NCBI GenBank assembly: GCA_007571115.1
Contig: RKSA01000128.1
Span: 1 to 9,275, forward strand
Direction: 5' to 3'
Origin: Gammaproteobacteria bacterium
GTDB lineage: Bacteria; Pseudomonadota; Gammaproteobacteria; Pseudomonadales; Pseudohongiellaceae
DNA: 9,275 nucleotides
The position numbers and the translations under genes are program-made. Within the stretch, counting starts at the first letter, position 1. Each line of letters starts with the position of its first letter. Below are positions 6,191-9,275 of this stretch, one piece after another. A model generated the notes under the pieces. It was not told where the DNA came from and made no database searches. It saw only the letters and a program-made list of their open reading frames with translations.

Positions 6191-6279
6191 GAAATTCCCT
6201 CCTCGCGGGCAAAGCTGTCGGGGTCCGCGTGCAAGGCGGAAAAGACGGTTTCAGGAAGCTCGATGGTGACGGTGGTCAT
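6187..6279 (-). CDS. 30-residue ORF, UPF0175-like N-terminus, coupled to dcd
   Basis: A 30-codon frame starts at ATG 6279 behind a strong GGAGG ribosome site (6288-6292, eight-base spacing) and ends in TGA overlapping the dcd ATG. The peptide begins MTTVTIELPETVFSALHADP and ends FAREEGIS. The beginning closely resembles the first 25 or so residues of UPF0175 proteins (small predicted DNA-binding proteins, some proposed as antitoxins), which normally continue for another 40-60 residues. Here it stops where the dcd ribosome site begins. It may be a truncated remnant now serving as a coupled leader for dcd, or a real small protein. The family resemblance is from memory of the motif, not from a search. 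Confidence 0.55.
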   Translation of the reverse strand: MTTVTIELPETVFSALHADPDSFAREEGIS

Positions 6280-6323
6280 GATTGATGCCTCCAAGCCGGC
6301 TGATGAAGTCTCAAGTCGATCTC

Positions 6324-6345
6324 TGCTCGAACAAGCTGTCGAGCA
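6324..6345. repeat. Hairpin TGCTCGA-N8-TCGAGCA
   Basis: A 7-bp perfect stem with an 8-base loop lies between the carboxypeptidase gene and the 30-codon ORF. On the minus strand no U-run follows, so it is at best a weak or factor-dependent 3' end for the carboxypeptidase transcript. Confidence 0.35.
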
Positions 6346-6390
6346 CGTGGTTTCGCTCCCTCTTGCCTCAGAATCGCATGCCCTGGCAGC

Positions 6391-6414
6391 ATTTTACCCT
6401 GACTTGGCGCCAAG
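6391..6414 (-). promoter_or_regulatory. Possible promoter for the mini-ORF and dcd, with 12-bp palindrome
   Basis: The minus strand has TAAAAT at 6391-6396, a reasonable -10 hexamer, preceded by the perfect palindrome CTTGGCGCCAAG at 6403-6414. The palindrome would sit between the -10 and -35 positions, a good place for a repressor. The -35 position is poor (GTCGCC at 17-base spacing). It lies just after the carboxypeptidase stop, so dcd could have its own start site here. Confidence 0.3.
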
Positions 6415-6439
6415 GCGACCAGGCAGTGTGCAGGCTCGG

Positions 6440-6979
6440 TCAAGGCGGGTGATAGCACCAGTGCCAGGGTTCGTAGCTGATTTTCCAGGGGTTGTTGCGG
6501 GGATAGCTCATTTGCCAGGAGTGGTTTTTGGCGTTTGCGGCGAGCCAGTGGAATGCTGGGGTGTGCTCGAATTCTTCGCTGAGCGGCTCGCAGCCTGGGG
6601 TGCCGATGTCGAGGGCGCGGCCGGTATGGTGCTCGCTATGGCCCGGTGCGGCGTTGACCTTGAGGATCTGTTCGAGCGTTTGGCCCCGGGCGAGTTTTCT
6701 CGCGATCAGGTCGTGCTGGTAGCGCGGACTGCGGAACGCCGAGACGAGCAATAGCTCGACGCCTTGCCTGGCTGCATCGGCCTGCATTGCGGTCCAGGCC
6801 GCCAGCGCGGCCTTGGTCAGTCGCTGCGGACGGCCGAAACAGTCGAGGCCGGCGGAGACGAGCTCGTCGGGGACGAACTGCAAAGGCAGCGCGAATTGGC
6901 GCCGCTGGCTTGCAGAAATTCCCAACGCCTCGTGCAAGGCTTCGATCTCGCGCTGGTATTCGTTGCGTTTCGCTTTCAA
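6440..6979 (-). CDS. M15/VanY-type D-alanyl-D-alanine carboxypeptidase
   Basis: Members of peptidase family M15B remove terminal D-alanine (or cleave near it) from peptidoglycan peptides using zinc. The 179-residue product shows SAFRSPRYQ at 80-88, the metal motif PGHSEHHTGRALDIG at 112-126 (ligands His117 and Asp124), and YEPWHW at 169-174 with the third ligand His173 and catalytic Glu170. The fold is complete. The start appears to be TTG at 6979: an in-frame TGA occurs two codons upstream, and no ATG precedes the domain. No signal peptide or membrane segment is visible, so the enzyme may be cytosolic (turnover of recycled peptides) unless it is exported another way. It lies 137 bases after the fumarase gene. 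I cannot separate DD- from LD-specificity. Confidence 0.85.
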   Translation of the reverse strand: MKAKRNEYQREIEALHEALGISASQRRQFALPLQFVPDELVSAGLDCFGRPQRLTKAALAAWTAMQADAARQGVELLLVSAFRSPRYQHDLIARKLARGQTLEQILKVNAAPGHSEHHTGRALDIGTPGCEPLSEEFEHTPAFHWLAANAKNHSWQMSYPRNNPWKISYEPWHWCYHPP

Positions 6980-7090
6980 TGTTCAAGCCGGAACAGTCAA
7001 CTGATTTCGATGCAAAACGGAGCAATTCAAAGCATTTCGTATCATATCGAAACAAATAGAAACATTTTTTGTCATTTTGATTCGACTCGG

Positions 7091-7116
7091 GCCGGTTCGC
7101 ATCAGTTCGAGCCGGC
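7091..7116 (-). terminator. Hairpin directly after the fumarase stop
   Basis: Immediately after the fumarase stop codon the sequence can fold into a nine-position stem, GCCGGCTCG with CGAACCGGC, with one C-A mismatch and an 8-base loop. No U-run follows, so this is at most a weak or Rho-assisted end, or a 3' stabilising stem. The plus strand forms a slightly better stem with a G-U pair. Confidence 0.3.
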
Positions 7117-8643
7117 TCAAGTCACTTCGAGAGCGCGTTGCTCGATGATTTTCTCGCGCCAGAACGCGGGGCCGGTCTGGTGGACCGATTCGCCGCTACT
7201 GTCGACGGCAACGGTGACGGGCATGTCCTCGACCTCGAATTCGTGGACCGCTTCCATGCCGAGGTCGGCGAAAGCGACGACCCGGGCAGCGCGGATCGCC
7301 TTGGAAACGAGGTAGGCAGCGCCGCCGACCGCGATCAGGTAGACCGCCTTGTGTCGCCGGATCGCCTCGATTCCGGCGGGGCCGCGTTCGGCCTTGCCGA
7401 TCATTCCGAGCACTCCGGTGTGCGCGAGCAGGGCGTCGCTGTACTGGTCCATTCGAGTCGCCGTGGTCGGTCCTGCGGGGCCGATCACCTCGTCGCGAAC
7501 GGGGTCGACGGGGCCGACGTAATAAACGAATCTTCCCTGGAAATCGACGCCCTCGGGCAAGGGCTCGCCAGCTTCGAGCATCGCGAGCAGGCGCTTGTGC
7601 GCTGCGTCCCGGGCGGTAAGCAGGCGGCCCGAAAGCAGCAAGGTCTCGCCGGGCTTCCAGCTCGCGATTTCCTGCCGGGTCACGCGCTCGAGATCGACCT
7701 TGCGCGAACCGGCTGCGGCATCCCAGTCGAGTGTTGGCCATTGCGCAAGCGAAGGGGGCCGCAAGGCGGCGGCGCCGCTTCCGTCCAGGGTGAAATGCGC
7801 GTGCCGCGTCGCGGCGCAATTGGGAATCATCGCTACCGGCAGCGAAGCGGCGTGGGTCGGATAGTCGAGGATTTTCGCATCGAGTACGGTGGTCAAGCCA
7901 CCAAGGCCCTGGGCACCGATTCCGAGTGCGTTGGCGCGATCGACGATTTCCAGGCGCAGTTGCTCCTTGCGGTCACGTGGGCCGCGGCGGCGAACTTCGT
8001 GGATGTCGATGGCGCCCATCAGGGCTTCCTTGGCGAGCAAGGCCGCCTGCTCGGCCGTGCCGCCAACGCCGATTCCGAGCATCCCGGGAGGGCACCAGCC
8101 AGCGCCCATTCCGGGCAAGGTCTCGATCACCCAGTCGGCGAGGCTGTCGCCAGGGTTGAGCATCGCCAGCCGGGCCTTGTTTTCCGAGCCGCCCCCTTTC
8201 GCCGCCAGCCGCACGTGTACGCTTGCGCCAGCAACGAGCCGCACATGGATCACGGCCGGGGTGTTGTCGCCGGTGTTGCGCCGCGCTCCGACGGGATCTT
8301 CGAGAATCGACGCGCGAAGCACGTTGTCGGGCAATCGGTACGCGCGCCGCACTCCTTCGTTGACCATGTCGGCAAGGCTCATTCCGCCTTGCCAGCGCAC
8401 ATCCATGCCGACTTCAAGAAAGACCGTGACGATTCCCGTGTCCTGGCAAATCGGGCGCTTGCCTTCGGCGCAAAGCCTCGAGTTGGCGAGAATCTGCGCC
8501 AGCGCATCGCGAGCCACTGGCGACTGCTCGTGCTGCCAGGCCTCGTGCAGGGCGGCGATGAAATCGGGCGGATGGTAGTAGGAAATGTATTGCAGCGCGT
8601 CCGCGACGCTCTGGATCAGGTCCTCGTTGCGAATCAGAGTCAT
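7117..8643 (-). CDS. fumA: Class I (iron-sulfur) fumarate hydratase
   Basis: The enzyme interconverts fumarate and L-malate in the TCA cycle using an oxygen-sensitive [4Fe-4S] cluster. The 508-residue product fuses the alpha and beta domains in one chain, as in gammaproteobacterial and betaproteobacterial homologues. The three cluster cysteines are visible at Cys66 (RPICQDTGI), Cys184 (GWCPPGMLGIGVGGT) and Cys276 (PNCAATRHAHF). The beta domain starts near residue 318 and includes SGRLLTARDAAHKRL and GPAGPTTATRMD. The ATG at 8643 gives the standard beginning MTLIRNEDLIQSV and overlaps the stop of the upstream membrane-protein gene (ATGA). The frame is open far upstream, but that extension is a shadow of the membrane-protein gene. 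The symbol is by family; fumB-type names are equally possible. Confidence 0.95.
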   Translation of the reverse strand: MTLIRNEDLIQSVADALQYISYYHPPDFIAALHEAWQHEQSPVARDALAQILANSRLCAEGKRPICQDTGIVTVFLEVGMDVRWQGGMSLADMVNEGVRRAYRLPDNVLRASILEDPVGARRNTGDNTPAVIHVRLVAGASVHVRLAAKGGGSENKARLAMLNPGDSLADWVIETLPGMGAGWCPPGMLGIGVGGTAEQAALLAKEALMGAIDIHEVRRRGPRDRKEQLRLEIVDRANALGIGAQGLGGLTTVLDAKILDYPTHAASLPVAMIPNCAATRHAHFTLDGSGAAALRPPSLAQWPTLDWDAAAGSRKVDLERVTRQEIASWKPGETLLLSGRLLTARDAAHKRLLAMLEAGEPLPEGVDFQGRFVYYVGPVDPVRDEVIGPAGPTTATRMDQYSDALLAHTGVLGMIGKAERGPAGIEAIRRHKAVYLIAVGGAAYLVSKAIRAARVVAFADLGMEAVHEFEVEDMPVTVAVDSSGESVHQTGPAFWREKIIEQRALEVT

Positions 8644-9077
8644 GATTGCTCTTTCCCCATTGCGGCGGAAGCCGTTCTCTCTACTGGACTCTTTACTAGA
8701 GTCTCTACTAGAGTCTCTACTGGATTCTCTACCCTGCCAGCCTGCCGCCTCTTCAGCACGGCGCAAACCACGAACAAGGCCAGCGAGGCGAGAGAGCCGA
8801 GGATCAGGCCCGTTGCCAGCGCCGCGAGGCTGCCAGCGGCGGCTGCTGGGCCGTGGGCGATCGTGTCGAGCGCCACGGCCATCAGGGCGGGAACCGCGAC
8901 CGCCGCCTCGTCGCGAGGGAAAGCCGGAGTCCAGATCAGCACCGCGACGAGAGTCCGCAGCAGCCACGCAAGCAAGGTGCCCAGCAAGGCGGTGAACTTC
9001 CACAATGCCAGATAGAAAACCGCGCTCGAAAGCAGGTAGATGAACCAGATCAGCGCGTAGTTGGTTTCCCCGACCAT
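8640..9077 (-). CDS. Small multi-pass membrane protein of unknown function
   Basis: I do not recognise a named family. The 145-residue product begins MVGETNYALIWFIYLLSS and has hydrophobic segments at about residues 7-26, 28-50, 60-75 and 85-107, suggesting three or four inner-membrane helices, followed by a basic KRRQ turn and a hydrophilic tail. The tail carries a tetrapeptide repeat (VENP, VETL, VETL, VKSP) at 116-131. The start at 9077 is supported by a GGAG just upstream and an extended -10 promoter about 28 bases away; the longer frame up to 9248 runs through the ribonuclease gene end and lacks membrane character. Its stop overlaps the fumarase ATG, so the two are probably co-transcribed and translationally coupled. 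No functional link to fumarase can be read from the sequence. Confidence 0.8.
   Translation of the reverse strand: MVGETNYALIWFIYLLSSAVFYLALWKFTALLGTLLAWLLRTLVAVLIWTPAFPRDEAAVAVPALMAVALDTIAHGPAAAAGSLAALATGLILGSLASLALFVVCAVLKRRQAGRVENPVETLVETLVKSPVERTASAAMGKEQS
8679..8732 (-). repeat. 12-bp tandem repeat, 4.5 copies
   Basis: On the plus strand the unit CTCTACTRGANT repeats at 8679-8690, 8691-8702, 8703-8714 and 8715-8726, then half a unit to 8732. Copies differ at one to three positions. It lies in frame in the 3' end of the membrane-protein gene and encodes a four-residue repeat V-[EK]-x-[PL]. It uses GTA, CTA and AGT codons that are uncommon in the neighbouring GC-rich genes, so it looks like a recent local expansion. 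Confidence 0.88.
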
Positions 9078-9104
9078 GGCTCCGCCCGATTGCCGAAGCT
9101 GACA

Positions 9105-9110
9105 ATCATA
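9105..9110 (-). promoter_or_regulatory. Extended -10 promoter for the membrane protein-fumarase pair
   Basis: The minus strand reads TGCTATGAT, an extended -10 (TG-N-TATGAT) one mismatch from TATAAT. A start near 9098 would leave about 20 bases before the ATG at 9077. There is no good -35 element at 17-base spacing, which extended -10 promoters can tolerate. The location in the 43-base gap after the ribonuclease stop supports a separate transcription unit. Confidence 0.5.
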
Positions 9111-9120
9111 GCATGGCGGC

Positions 9121-9275
9121 CTAGCCTGTTCGCCGCCCCGAACAAGACCCAGGCAGGGCCTGGGCGAGAACGGGCGCCAGCACTTGCTGGCGCCAGCCTT
9201 GCAACTCGCGGGGCCATTCGGGCTCGCCAGTGGCGCTGCAGGAAGCAACGAGCTGTTGCAAGGGCTTGCGGGTGG
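9121..9275 (-). CDS. rnd: Probable ribonuclease D, C-terminal end only
   Basis: Only the last 50 residues are in the window; the frame enters from the right edge and ends at TAG (9123-9121). The segment RKPLQQLVASC...WPRELQGWRQQVLAPVLAQAL resembles the C-terminal end of RNase D, where E. coli has LPELISGWRGELM after a second HRDC-like helical domain. RNase D trims the 3' ends of tRNA and other small RNAs in the cytosol. The fragment is short and the assignment rests on one motif, so another helical protein is possible. The last 11 residues (PGSCSGRRTG and before) look like an unstructured tail. Confidence 0.5.
   Translation of the reverse strand, partial: TRKPLQQLVASCSATGEPEWPRELQGWRQQVLAPVLAQALPGSCSGRRTG
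9148..9164. repeat. Hairpin CCCAGGC-N3-GCCTGGG near rnd stop
   Basis: A perfect 7-bp inverted repeat with a 3-base loop falls in the codons just before the rnd stop. With the adjacent 9173-9194 stem it may shape the 3' end of the rnd message. No U-run follows on either strand. Confidence 0.45.
9173..9194. repeat. Perfect 10-bp inverted repeat inside rnd
   Basis: GGCGCCAGCA at 9173-9182 and TGCTGGCGCC at 9185-9194 are perfect inverted copies two bases apart, within codons for the conserved GWRQQVLAP segment. In RNA this would give a very stable nine-pair stem with a tetraloop. It may be a by-product of coding plus GC bias, or a real 3'-end structure. Confidence 0.5.

Noticed and set aside
6276..6458. 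A 60-codon minus-strand frame ending in ATGA with the mini-ORF start
   Set aside because: It overlaps the end of the carboxypeptidase gene, lacks a clear ribosome site and shows no family pattern; the ATGA overlap alone is weak evidence.
73..8079. Recurring GATTCCGAGC-type words across the window
   Set aside because: These are the preferred codons for Leu-Gly-Ile on the minus strand inside ccmF and fumarase, not a dispersed repeat element.
8679..8732. CRISPR-like array
   Set aside because: The repeats are contiguous 12-mers without spacers and encode an in-frame peptide repeat.
7138..9015. A very long open frame (625 codons) on the plus strand
   Set aside because: It is the antisense shadow of the fumarase and membrane-protein genes; its translation has no recognisable domain and the minus-strand proteins are unambiguous.
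8644..9105. A 154-residue N-terminal extension of fumarase in the same frame
   Set aside because: The extension is Arg/Ser/Gly-rich with no family match, while the ATG at 8643 gives the canonical N-terminus and overlaps the upstream stop.

Overview
The window reads as ordinary chromosomal DNA from a GC-rich proteobacterium, most likely a gammaproteobacterium. All confident genes lie on the minus strand, with tight spacing and several ATGA stop/start overlaps. Evidence for the assignment: a System I cytochrome c maturation (ccm) operon, a flagellar sigma factor (fliA) next to it, a 189-residue dCTP deaminase of the Pseudomonas/betaproteobacterial length class, and a single-chain class I (Fe-S) fumarase. 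No transposase, integrase, tRNA, rRNA, CRISPR array or phage gene was seen.

Layout in transcription order (right to left): the 3' end of a probable ribonuclease D gene (9121-9275); a 145-residue membrane protein (8640-9077) overlapping a class I fumarase (7117-8643); a cytosolic-looking VanY/M15 carboxypeptidase (6440-6979); a 30-codon ORF resembling the start of a UPF0175 protein (6187-6279), joined by an ATGA overlap to dcd (5621-6190); a 334-base regulatory gap; fliA (4555-5286); then ccmA, ccmB, ccmC, ccmD, ccmE and a 5'-partial stretch of ccmF running off the left edge.

The ccm genes form one biosynthetic unit. CcmAB is the ABC transporter that powers release of holo-CcmE, CcmC and CcmD load heme onto CcmE, CcmE carries it, and CcmF begins the ligase module; ccmG and ccmH would be expected beyond position 1. 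The other genes serve separate housekeeping roles: motility transcription, dUMP supply, the TCA cycle, peptidoglycan trimming and RNA processing.

The most informative non-coding region is 5287-5620. It holds a well-spaced sigma-54 promoter candidate for fliA, an A/T-rich tract upstream of it, and a perfect 11-bp inverted repeat at enhancer distance. Other points of interest are fliA directly abutting ccmA with the usual chemotaxis genes absent, off-consensus residues in the heme-handling motifs of CcmC and CcmF, short in-frame tandem repeats at the 3' ends of two genes just before the next start codon, and the mini-ORF coupled to dcd. I did not find a clearly new multi-gene system. The novelty candidates are regulatory or at the level of motif variation.
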